Source of the DNA: Azoarcus sp.
GTDB lineage: Bacteria; Pseudomonadota; Gammaproteobacteria; Burkholderiales; Rhodocyclaceae
Assembly: GCA_031258035.1 (NCBI GenBank)
Contig: JAIRNL010000168.1
Span: 1-7,781 of the forward strand
DNA: 7,781 nucleotides
Direction of reading: 5' to 3'
The notes beneath the pieces are model-generated. The model saw only the letters and a program-made list of their open reading frames with translations, was not told the origin of the DNA and searched no databases. Shown one piece after another: positions 1 to 5,090 of the stretch (its first letter is position 1; every line of letters begins with the position of its first letter). The position numbers and the translations under genes were made by a program.

Positions 1-292
1 CGTGGCCCTCGAACCGGGACTGGAACGCATCCTGTTGCAGGCGATGGGGGCGGGGGGAGAGGGCGTTATCGAGCCGGGCCTGGCGGATACCCTGTTGCGC
101 CAGACGGCCCAGCTCGCCCAACGCCAGGAAGATGTCGGCCTGCCGCCGGTGCTTCTGGTGCCGGCGCCGCTGCGGATGCTGCTTTCCAGGTTCCTGCGCC
201 GCGCCGTGCCCTCGCTGCGGGTCATCGCCAACAGCGAGGTGCCGGAATCGCGCACGATCCGCGTCACCGGCATGGTGGGGCAGGGCGGGTGA
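1..292 (+). CDS. flhA: Flagellar biosynthesis protein FlhA, C-terminal end (5' truncated by window edge)
   Basis: FlhA is the large inner-membrane subunit of the flagellar type III export gate. Its cytoplasmic C-terminal domain docks chaperone-substrate complexes. Only the last ~96 residues are present; the frame is open through base 2 and ends at TGA 290-292, and the GTG at base 2 is an internal codon. The visible part has the family's closing signature: an 'IEPGLADTLL' segment, then 'PPVLLVPAPLR', a basic helix 'LLSRFLRRAVP', the strand 'LRVIANSEVPESRTIRV' and a short glycine-rich tail. Homologous virulence export proteins (SctV/YscV) share this fold, but the wording fits FlhA better. flhA is often followed by flhF, yet no further flagellar gene follows here, so this is probably the edge of a flagellar cluster. 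The family call is firm; flagellar rather than virulence export is inferred. Confidence 0.88.
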   Translation, partial: VALEPGLERILLQAMGAGGEGVIEPGLADTLLRQTAQLAQRQEDVGLPPVLLVPAPLRMLLSRFLRRAVPSLRVIANSEVPESRTIRVTGMVGQGG

Positions 293-517
293 GCGCATCC
301 CTCCCCGTGGCGGCGCGTTTCCGGGACCGATTCGACGCCGAGCCTCGGAGATTCATGCGAATGGGCGAAACGGGCAGCAACCGTGAACTGCTGCCATCTG
401 GAACTGCTGGCGGGGCCGGACTTACCCGATTTCATTGTCAGGCGGAATCGACGGGCGGCCCGTGTGCGAATAGAGTGCACGTATTTCGCGTATTCCGCGC
501 CCACACGTTTCGGCGAT
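293..517. other. Intergenic region between flhA and trmL
   Basis: These 225 bases carry no convincing gene. The trmL frame stays open upstream to an ATG at 383, but the extra 45 residues look unlike any TrmL N-terminus and are rejected as coding. The stretch holds a 7-bp inverted repeat and a 9-bp direct repeat (listed separately). It also has CGTATT at 480-485 repeated at 489-494. A TTGTCA at 435-440 resembles a -35 box but has no -10 partner at proper spacing, so I cannot place a promoter. trmL must have its own promoter here or be read through from flhA. Confidence 0.6.
373..409. repeat. Inverted repeat (7-bp stem) overlapping a 9-bp direct repeat
   Basis: GGCAGCA at 373-379 is perfectly complementary to TGCTGCC at 389-395, with a 9-base loop. 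GAACTGCTG at 385-393, which includes most of the right arm, recurs at 401-409, a 16-base period. No T tract follows, so it is not a standard intrinsic terminator. It could stabilise the 3' end of the flhA transcript or be a protein site; it may also be chance in GC-rich DNA. Confidence 0.4.
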
Positions 518-997
518 ATGTTCGACGTCATTCTCTACGAGCCTGAAATTCCGCCCAATACCGGCAATGTCATCCGCCTCGCCGCCAACAGCGGCGTGCG
601 CCTGCATCTGGTCGGGCCGCTCGGGTTCGATCTTTCCGATCGCCAGTTGCGGCGCGCCGGGCTCGATTACCACGATCTCTCCCACGTCGCCGTCCACCGC
701 GACTGGTCGTCGTGCCGGGCGCACTTCGTCGGACGGCGCGTGTTCGCCCTGAGCACGCGCGGCGGCATCCGTTACGATCACGCCGCCTTCGCCGTCGGCG
801 ACGTATTGCTTTTCGGCCCCGAAACCCGTGGCCTGCCCGCCGCGGTGCTGGAGGAACTGCCGCCGGCGCGGCGGCTGCGCATCCCGATGCGGCCGGACAA
901 TCGCAGCATCAATCTGTCGAACGCGGTGGCGCTGGTGGTCTATGAGGGCTGGCGGCAGAACGGATTCGCGGGCGCGGTCGGCGTCGAACAGGCGTGA
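518..997 (+). CDS. trmL: tRNA (cytidine/uridine-34-2'-O)-methyltransferase TrmL
   Basis: TrmL is a small SPOUT-class enzyme that uses S-adenosylmethionine to 2'-O-methylate the wobble nucleotide of two leucine tRNAs in the cytoplasm. The 159-residue product is close to E. coli TrmL (157). All signature blocks are present: 'YEPEIPPNTGNVIRLAANSG' at residues 7-26, 'LLFGPETRGLP' at 97-107, and 'IPMRPDNRSINLSNAVALV' at 122-140. The last two form the trefoil-knot cofactor pocket. ATG 518 is chosen because the family starts immediately before this first block; an in-frame ATG at 383 would add 45 unrelated residues. The ribosome site is weak (CGGCGAT just upstream). The gene converges on gpsA with a 37-base gap. 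TrmL also neighbours the cysE-gpsA-secB group in E. coli, so its place here is conserved although its strand is opposite to gpsA. Confidence 0.95.
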   Translation: MFDVILYEPEIPPNTGNVIRLAANSGVRLHLVGPLGFDLSDRQLRRAGLDYHDLSHVAVHRDWSSCRAHFVGRRVFALSTRGGIRYDHAAFAVGDVLLFGPETRGLPAAVLEELPPARRLRIPMRPDNRSINLSNAVALVVYEGWRQNGFAGAVGVEQA

Positions 998-999
998 GC

Positions 1000-1025
1000 G
1001 CCGCGGCGGCCTTCGGGGCGGCGGC
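1000..1025. terminator. Possible hairpin between convergent trmL and gpsA
   Basis: In the 37-base convergent gap, GCCGC (1000-1004) pairs with GCGGC (1021-1025). The interior contains C-TTCG-G at 1011-1016, the stable UUCG tetraloop motif, closed by two G-C pairs. Only three T residues follow on the plus strand and no T tract lies on the minus side, so this is at best a weak intrinsic terminator. Position between two converging genes is the main support. Confidence 0.28.
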
Positions 1026-1034
1026 TTTCGTCGC

Positions 1035-2033
1035 TTACCGCTCCTCTTTCGGCTCTCGAGCCAGGAGTCCTTCCACCGCGTCGCGGGCGGCAAGCTCGCC
1101 GCGGAGCAGGGCATCCACGGCGGCGCAGATCGGCATTTCGACGCCGAGGCGCTGGCTGAGCCGGGCGGCTTCGCGCGCGGTGGGAACGCCTTCGGCGACG
1201 TGGCCGAGTTCGGCGAGGATGTCGGGCAGGGGCTTGCCGGCAGCCAGGGCCAGGCCGACCGTGCGGTTGCGGGAAAGATCGCCCGTACAGGTGAGGACGA
1301 GATCGCCCATGCCAGCCAGCCCCATCAGGGTGTCGCGGCGACCGCCGAGCGCGTTGGCGAGCCGGGCGATTTCAGCCAGCCCCCGGGTGATGAGTCCGGC
1401 GCGGGCGTTGAGGCCGAAACCCATGCCGTCGGCCACGCCGGCGGCGATGGCGATGACGTTCTTGAGCGCGCCGCCGATTTCGCAGCCGACCAGGTCATCG
1501 TTGGCGTAGATCCGCAGCCGCGGCTGGTGCAGCGTCCACGTCCAGTCCCTGGCGAACGCGGCGTCATTTGAAGCCAGCACGATGGTCGCCGGCAGGCCGC
1601 GCCCTACCTCGGCGGCGAAGGTCGGGCCGGTGAGCGCGCCGCAGGCGGCGTCCCGTCCCAGTTCGTCGGCGACGATCTCGTGCGGCAGGCGACCGCTGCC
1701 GGCTTCCAGTCCCTTGCAGACCCACAGGATCGCCGCGGCCGCGCCGGCGCGCGGCGGGCGCTGGCTCAGGGCGCGCACGGTGTCGCGCAGTCCAGCCAGC
1801 GGCGTCGCAATCAGATGCAGGTCGGCGCCGTCGGCGGCGTGGGCGAAATCGGCGCTCAGTTCCAGCGCCGGGCGCAGGGCGATGCCGGGCAGGAAACGCC
1901 GGTTCTCGCGCGTGCGGCGCATCGCGTCGATGTTGTCGGCTTCGCGCGCCCACAGGCAAACCTCGTGGCTGGCGGAAAACGCCTGGGCCAGCGCCGTGCC
2001 CCAGGCCCCCGCGCCGAAAACCGCGATGCGCAT
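1035..2033 (-). CDS. gpsA: NAD(P)-dependent glycerol-3-phosphate dehydrogenase
   Basis: GpsA reduces dihydroxyacetone phosphate to sn-glycerol-3-phosphate, the backbone precursor of membrane phospholipids, in the cytoplasm. The 332-residue product has normal family length. It opens with the Rossmann dinucleotide loop 'VFGAGAWGTALA' (residues 5-16). It continues with 'CKGLE' (K107), 'LTGPTFAAEV' (134-143), the catalytic-domain segment 'GGALKNVIAIAAG' with K191, and 'GLAGMGDLVLTCTGDLSRNR' (238-257), which binds substrate. The frame is open further upstream, but ATG 2031-2033 places the Rossmann motif at the very N-terminus as in the family, and the GAGGCGG ahead of it can serve for ribosome binding. 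It starts 5 bases after the stop of the SH3 gene, so translation is probably coupled. It is the last gene of the leftward cluster. Confidence 0.97.
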   Translation of the reverse strand: MRIAVFGAGAWGTALAQAFSASHEVCLWAREADNIDAMRRTRENRRFLPGIALRPALELSADFAHAADGADLHLIATPLAGLRDTVRALSQRPPRAGAAAAILWVCKGLEAGSGRLPHEIVADELGRDAACGALTGPTFAAEVGRGLPATIVLASNDAAFARDWTWTLHQPRLRIYANDDLVGCEIGGALKNVIAIAAGVADGMGFGLNARAGLITRGLAEIARLANALGGRRDTLMGLAGMGDLVLTCTGDLSRNRTVGLALAAGKPLPDILAELGHVAEGVPTAREAARLSQRLGVEMPICAAVDALLRGELAARDAVEGLLAREPKEER

Positions 2034-2038
2034 CCGCC

Positions 2039-2485
2039 TCAGGTTCCCCATACCTCGGTGGCGCGCAGATAGCCTTCGCCGCCGTCGACGTGCCGCACCT
2101 TGACCCAGCCGTCCGGCGCGGCGGAGACGAATTCGAGCACCACATCGCGGGCGACCTCGAACGCCACCGGCGCGCCGGCGTTCGCGTCGCGCCGTACCGC
2201 GGCCTGTTCGGCCGTGACGAGCACGGTGCGCTGCCTGCTGAGGGCGCCGCCTTCGACCCAGGTCATGCCGCCGCCGGGATCGCGGATTTTCACCCATTGC
2301 AGGTCGGGACTCGTGACCACGATTTCGACCGGCGTGCCGGTGTGGATGATGGCGAGTTTGCGCGCCTGCAAGGATGATGTCTCGTAGAGGATGGCTGTCC
2401 TGGCAACCGATGCGTAATCGATGGCCACAGCCGCGCCGCTCGCCTGGAGAAGCAGGGCGGCGGCGAGGATCGCGCGGCGGCTCAT
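2039..2485 (-). CDS. Secreted protein with two bacterial SH3-like domains
   Basis: The 148-residue protein starts with a Sec signal peptide: basic 'MSRR', a hydrophobic stretch to about residue 17, and an 'AVA' cleavage box ending at residue 21. The mature part shows two SH3-like repeats. The first, about residues 26-82, carries 'GTPVEIVV', 'QWVKIRD' and 'GGGMTWVEGGALS'. The second, about 87-147, carries 'AAVRRDANAGAPVAFEVA', 'GWVKVRH' and 'GGEGYLRATEVW'. Each repeat reads as in SH3_3/SH3_4 families, which commonly bind peptidoglycan or act as periplasmic scaffolds. No catalytic domain is present, so its role is unknown; a periplasmic cell-wall function is inferred. It sits 12 bases after secB, whose TAA stop overlaps its AAGGG ribosome site, and 5 bases before gpsA. 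E. coli has no gene at this point of the operon. Confidence 0.85.
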   Translation of the reverse strand: MSRRAILAAALLLQASGAAVAIDYASVARTAILYETSSLQARKLAIIHTGTPVEIVVTSPDLQWVKIRDPGGGMTWVEGGALSRQRTVLVTAEQAAVRRDANAGAPVAFEVARDVVLEFVSAAPDGWVKVRHVDGGEGYLRATEVWGT

Positions 2486-2497
2486 GATGCTTTTCCC

Positions 2498-2977
2498 TTA
2501 CTGTAGCGGCGTCTGCTGACCAGCGGCCTGTGCCTGCTGGCGCGCCTGGTTGAACAGGGCTTCGAAATTGACCGGGGCGAGCAGCACCGGCTGGAAGCCG
2601 GCGCGGGTGACGGCGTCGGAAACCACCTCGCGCGCATAGGGGAACAGGATGTTCGGGCAGCCGATCCCCAGCACCAGTTCGAGATCGTTCTGGACAATGT
2701 TCTGGATGCGGAAAATGCCGGCCTGGACGACTTCCACCAGGAACAGCACACGCTTGTCGCTCAGGGTGGCCTCGACGGTGATGGTGAGCTTGACTTCGTA
2801 GATGTTCGCGTCGACCAGGCCGGATTCGGTGTTCAACTTGACGTTGATATGCGGCGTCTCGCGGATGAGGAAACTTTGCGGCGCGTTGGGGACTTCGAGC
2901 GACAAGTCTTTGGCGTAGATCTTCTCGATCGAGAAAATGGGTTGGTTGTTCTCGGCAGCTTGGTTGTTGTCGGCCAT
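2498..2977 (-). CDS. secB: Protein-export chaperone SecB
   Basis: SecB is a cytoplasmic homotetrameric chaperone that keeps precursor proteins unfolded and hands them to SecA for export through SecYEG. The 159-residue product matches the family's usual size (~155). Visible family segments are 'FSIEKIYAKDLSLEVPNAP' (residues 15-33), 'INVKLNT' (44-50), 'FLVEVVQAGIF' (79-89), and the highly conserved 'CPNILFPYAREVVSDAVTRAGFQPVLLAPVNFEALF' region (107-142). The tail is glutamine/alanine-rich and flexible, as usual. ATG 2975-2977 is chosen for the family-typical 'MADNN...' start and an AAGG eight bases upstream; the frame runs open further upstream but without family similarity. It lies 71 bases downstream of grxC, the same order as E. 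coli grxC-secB-gpsA. Confidence 0.97.
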   Translation of the reverse strand: MADNNQAAENNQPIFSIEKIYAKDLSLEVPNAPQSFLIRETPHINVKLNTESGLVDANIYEVKLTITVEATLSDKRVLFLVEVVQAGIFRIQNIVQNDLELVLGIGCPNILFPYAREVVSDAVTRAGFQPVLLAPVNFEALFNQARQQAQAAGQQTPLQ

Positions 2978-3048
2978 ATCAATTACCTTGGAAAGTGATG
3001 TGAAAAACGGGTTGATGAACCGGGCATGGCGTACACCAGACGAACACG

Positions 3049-3342
3049 TCAGGCTGCCTGCCCGTGCAGCAGGGTGGCGAGGCTTCCTTCGCGGTCGAGC
3101 GCCTGGAGGTCCTCGCAACCCCCGACATGGTAATCGCCAATGAAAATCTGTGGAACCGTGCGGCGACCGGTAATTTGTATCATCTCGCGTCGACGGTCGG
3201 GATCGAGGTCGACGCGGATTTTTTCGATGTCGTCCACGCCGCGCGTGCGCAGGAGCCTTTCGGCGCGAATGCAGAACGGACAGACGGCGGAAGTGTACAT
3301 CCTGACACGCGGCCGCGCGGGCCCGGAGACGGGGGCATTCAT
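3049..3342 (-). CDS. grxC: Glutaredoxin 3 (GrxC-type, dithiol)
   Basis: This is a small thiol-disulfide oxidoreductase that reduces protein and glutathione mixed disulfides using glutathione. With ATG 3340-3342 it has 97 residues and the dithiol active site C21-P-F-C24, the cis-proline loop 'TVP' at 62-64 and the glutathione-binding 'GG' at 74-75, giving a complete thioredoxin fold. The start is uncertain. ATG 3298-3300 would give an 83-residue protein, the length of E. coli Grx3. GTG 3352-3354 overlaps the rhodanese stop as GTGA and would suit translational coupling. None has a well-spaced ribosome site (AAGG abuts the ATG used here). A cysteine follows the GG motif (C76), where I would expect an aromatic residue. 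It is encoded between the rhodanese and secB, as in E. coli. Confidence 0.92.
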   Translation of the reverse strand: MNAPVSGPARPRVRMYTSAVCPFCIRAERLLRTRGVDDIEKIRVDLDPDRRREMIQITGRRTVPQIFIGDYHVGGCEDLQALDREGSLATLLHGQAA

Positions 3343-3350
3343 CCTTGCGT

Positions 3351-3767
3351 TCACTTCTTCTTGCGGGTGATCGGCTGCCCGGCCTTCTCCCACTCGAAGA
3401 GGCCACCGCGCAGTTTGTAGAGCTTCTCGAACCCGGCTTTTTTCAGGGTGGCGATGGCCGTGGTCGTGCGCGAGCCGCCATCGCAGTAGACGATGAGCGG
3501 GCGGTCGCGGAATTTTTCGAGCTCGGACGCGCGCCGCGCGAGATCGGCAAGCGGCAGGTTGCGCGCATTGGGCAGGTGGCCGCGCTCGAAATCGCCCAGG
3601 TCGCGCACATCGATCACCACCGCATCCTCGCGGTTGATGCGCAGGGTGGCTTCGAGCGGGGTGAGCAGGCTTTTGTCGCGCATCTGGCGAACCAGGTCGA
3701 CGAGCAGCCACAGGGCCGAACAGATAGCCAGTGCGGCCCAATGCAGGTTTTGTTGCAGAAACTCCAC
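3351..3767 (-). CDS. yibN: Membrane-anchored rhodanese-domain sulfurtransferase (YibN-like)
   Basis: The 138-residue protein has one N-terminal membrane segment (about residues 8-26) followed by a single rhodanese domain (about 35-133), so the domain should be held at the inner membrane. The rhodanese signature is clear: 'VVIDVRDLGDFERGHLPNARNLPL' (50-73), then the active-site loop 'VYCDGGSRT' with C95 and R100, and 'LYKLRGGLFEWEKAG' (116-130). The intact cysteine fits transfer of sulfane sulfur through a persulfide intermediate; the true substrate is unknown. It starts at GTG 3765-3767 with GGAG ten bases upstream. Its TGA touches the possible GTG start of grxC. An ArsR regulator lies 82 bases upstream on the same strand. 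The position beside grxC-secB is the same as yibN in E. coli, hence the symbol. Confidence 0.9.
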   Translation of the reverse strand: MEFLQQNLHWAALAICSALWLLVDLVRQMRDKSLLTPLEATLRINREDAVVIDVRDLGDFERGHLPNARNLPLADLARRASELEKFRDRPLIVYCDGGSRTTTAIATLKKAGFEKLYKLRGGLFEWEKAGQPITRKKK

Positions 3768-3784
3768 GTAGGGGATACTCCAGG

Positions 3785-3808
3785 AAAGGTTGCGTCAAAG
3801 GTTGAGTC
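3785..3808. repeat. Tandem 12-bp direct repeat upstream of the rhodanese gene
   Basis: AAAGGTTGCGTC (3785-3796) is followed at once by AAAGGTTGAGTC (3797-3808), matching at 11 of 12 positions. It lies in the 82-base gap between the ArsR gene and the rhodanese gene, directly upstream of the rhodanese ribosome site. On the coding (minus) strand the junction creates TTGACG, one base from a -35 consensus, but I see no good -10 box. The repeat could be a binding site for the adjacent ArsR regulator or another factor; only its presence and position are observed. Confidence 0.6.
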
Positions 3809-3849
3809 GAGCGAAAAGGGATGCCGGGCGCGGCGATTGTCTTTCTGCG

Positions 3850-4179
3850 TCACCGTGTCAATGCGCCGCCACAGAAGACTTCGCGCATCAACCCGATGAG
3901 TTGCAGGGTGCGCGGGTCGCTGATCCGATAATAGACGCGGTTGGCATCCTTGCGGGTGGAAAGCACGCCCTTGTCGCGCAGGATGGCGAGGTGCTGGGAA
4001 ATATTGCTCTGCGAAGTGCCGACCGTGCCCACGATATCCTGTACGCATATCTCGTCGCCGCCGAGCGCGCACAGTATCCGCAACCGCAGGGGATGGGCGA
4101 TCGCCTTGAGCGCGCGCACCGCTGTTTCGATGTGTCGTTCGTGTTCGCCGAAAAGGGCGGCTTCGTCGGGGGTGGCCAC
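3850..4179 (-). CDS. ArsR-family regulator with a BigR/SqrR-like cysteine pair
   Basis: This 109-residue winged-helix repressor has the full ArsR fold: 'ALKAIAHPLRLRILCAL' (residues 23-39), 'EICVQDIVGTVGTSQSNISQHLAILRDKGVL' (43-73, recognition helix about 56-68) and the wing 'STRKDANRVYYRIS' (74-87). Cysteines are C37 (end of helix 2), C45 and C103 (C-terminal helix). C37 and C103 are 66 residues apart, as are the sensing pairs of the sulfide/persulfide repressors BigR (C42/C108) and SqrR (C41/C107). The arsenic motif ELCVCDL is broken (second cysteine is Q47), and helix 5 lacks the His/Asp set of zinc sensors, so metal sensing is less likely. GTG 4177-4179 is the only usable start, since an in-frame TAA lies 24 bases upstream. 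It heads the leftward cluster, divergent from gpmA and just before the rhodanese. Family certain; reactive-sulfur sensing inferred. Confidence 0.9.
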   Translation of the reverse strand: MATPDEAALFGEHERHIETAVRALKAIAHPLRLRILCALGGDEICVQDIVGTVGTSQSNISQHLAILRDKGVLSTRKDANRVYYRISDPRTLQLIGLMREVFCGGALTR

Positions 4180-4327
4180 GGATAAAAGCGGATCAAAGTC
4201 ATTAGTATAGAATACAAGCGGCGCGCGCGGGAGCTTCCCTGTCCGCGCATTTCGGCCGGTACGCGGTGATGCCTGCTTCGCCCGGCGTCCTGGCTCGTTT
4301 CAATCTCGTTTTTTTCGGATTTTGCTC
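4180..4327. promoter_or_regulatory. Divergent promoter/operator region between the ArsR gene and gpmA
   Basis: This 148-base gap serves two divergent genes. An AT-rich island (about 4181-4217) stands out in GC-rich surroundings and contains the palindrome GTAT-AGA-ATAC (4205-4215). On the minus strand TATACT (4204-4209) is a good -10 candidate for the ArsR gene; on the plus strand TAGAAT (4208-4213) could serve gpmA. Neither has a clear -35 at normal spacing. The gpmA side also has a GC alternation (4219-4228) and a run of seven T (4309-4315), with GGA at 4317-4319 as a modest ribosome site. A regulator bound at the palindrome would cover both candidate -10 boxes. Confidence 0.5.
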
Positions 4328-5077
4328 ATGTACAAGATCGTGCTGCTGCGCCACGGTGAATCCACCTGGAACAAGGAAAACCGCTTTACCGGCTGGACCG
4401 ATGTCGACCTCAGCGCGCAGGGCATCGCGGAAGCGCGTGACGCCGGGCAACTGCTCCGGCGCGAAGGCTACAGCTTCGATCTCGCCTATACCTCGGTGCT
4501 CAGGCGCGCCAACAAGACGCTCAACATCGTGCTCGAAGAACTCGACCTGCTCTGGTTGCCGGTGGAACATAGCTGGCGGCTCAACGAGCGCCACTATGGT
4601 GTGCTGCAAGGGATGAACAAGGCCGAAATCGCCGCCCGCTACGGCGACGAGCAGGTGCTGGCCTGGCGGCGTTCCTACGACATCCCGCCCGCGCCGCTCG
4701 CGGAAGACGATCCCCGTCTCACCTTCGGCGATCCCCGCTATGCCTCGCTGCCCAGGGCGGCTTTCCCGCGCACCGAGTGCCTGCGCGACACCGTGGCGCG
4801 CGTGGTGCCGTACTGGGAAACCGTGATCGCGCCGCAAGTGCTCGCCGGACGGCGCATCCTGATCGTGGCGCACGGCAACAGCCTGCGCGCCCTCATCAAA
4901 TATCTCGACGACATCGGCGAGGCGGACATCGTCGGGCTCAACATCCCGACCGCGCAGCCGCTGGCTTACGAACTGGATGCCGACCTGCGCCCGCTCGGCT
5001 CTCGTTACCTTGCCGACGAAGACACCATCCGCGCCGCCCAGGCCGCCGTGGCGAGCCAGGGCAAGGCCGGGGGCTGA
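4328..5077 (+). CDS. gpmA: 2,3-bisphosphoglycerate-dependent phosphoglycerate mutase
   Basis: This cytoplasmic enzyme interconverts 3- and 2-phosphoglycerate in glycolysis and gluconeogenesis through a phosphohistidine. The 249-residue product matches E. coli GpmA (250). Residues 8-15 are the phosphohistidine motif 'RHGESTWN' with H9, followed by 'NRFTGWTDVDLS' (18-29), 'TSVLRRANKT' (55-64), 'WRLNERHYGVLQG' (83-95) with the acid/base E87, and 'VAHGNSLRALIKYL' (180-193) with H182. All catalytic residues are present. ATG 4328-4330 is preferred over the in-frame TTG two codons earlier because it gives the family start 'MYKIVLLRHGES'. In E. coli the corresponding position, next to yibN and envC, is held by the unrelated cofactor-independent gpmM. 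It lies 13 bases before envC and probably leads that operon. Confidence 0.97.
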   Translation: MYKIVLLRHGESTWNKENRFTGWTDVDLSAQGIAEARDAGQLLRREGYSFDLAYTSVLRRANKTLNIVLEELDLLWLPVEHSWRLNERHYGVLQGMNKAEIAARYGDEQVLAWRRSYDIPPAPLAEDDPRLTFGDPRYASLPRAAFPRTECLRDTVARVVPYWETVIAPQVLAGRRILIVAHGNSLRALIKYLDDIGEADIVGLNIPTAQPLAYELDADLRPLGSRYLADEDTIRAAQAAVASQGKAGG

Positions 5078-5090
5078 CGCGCGCCCCGCC

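Noticed and set aside
383..517. In-frame 45-codon N-terminal extension of trmL
   Set aside because: It would precede the conserved SPOUT N-terminus with residues that look like translated non-coding DNA, and TrmL proteins normally start at the position chosen (518).
422..1114. Long open frame on the minus strand opposite trmL (230 codons)
   Set aside because: It is antisense to a clearly conserved gene and has the Arg/Ala-rich composition expected of a shadow frame in GC-rich DNA.
3001..3025. GGTT-GATG-AACC hairpin followed on the minus strand by five T, between grxC and secB
   Set aside because: The stem is only four base pairs with a mismatch beyond, too weak for an intrinsic terminator, and secB has no separate promoter that I can see.
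3812..3834. Short GC hairpin (GCCG/CGGC, 3823-3834) followed on the minus strand by CCCTTTT, just after the ArsR gene
   Set aside because: The four-pair stem and T4 tract are marginal; a partial terminator separating the regulator from the rhodanese is possible but not supported enough to annotate.
3850..4179. Arsenic- or zinc-responsive regulator
   Set aside because: The ELCVCDL motif keeps only its first cysteine, and helix 5 lacks the His/Asp metal ligands; no arsenic or zinc transport gene lies nearby.
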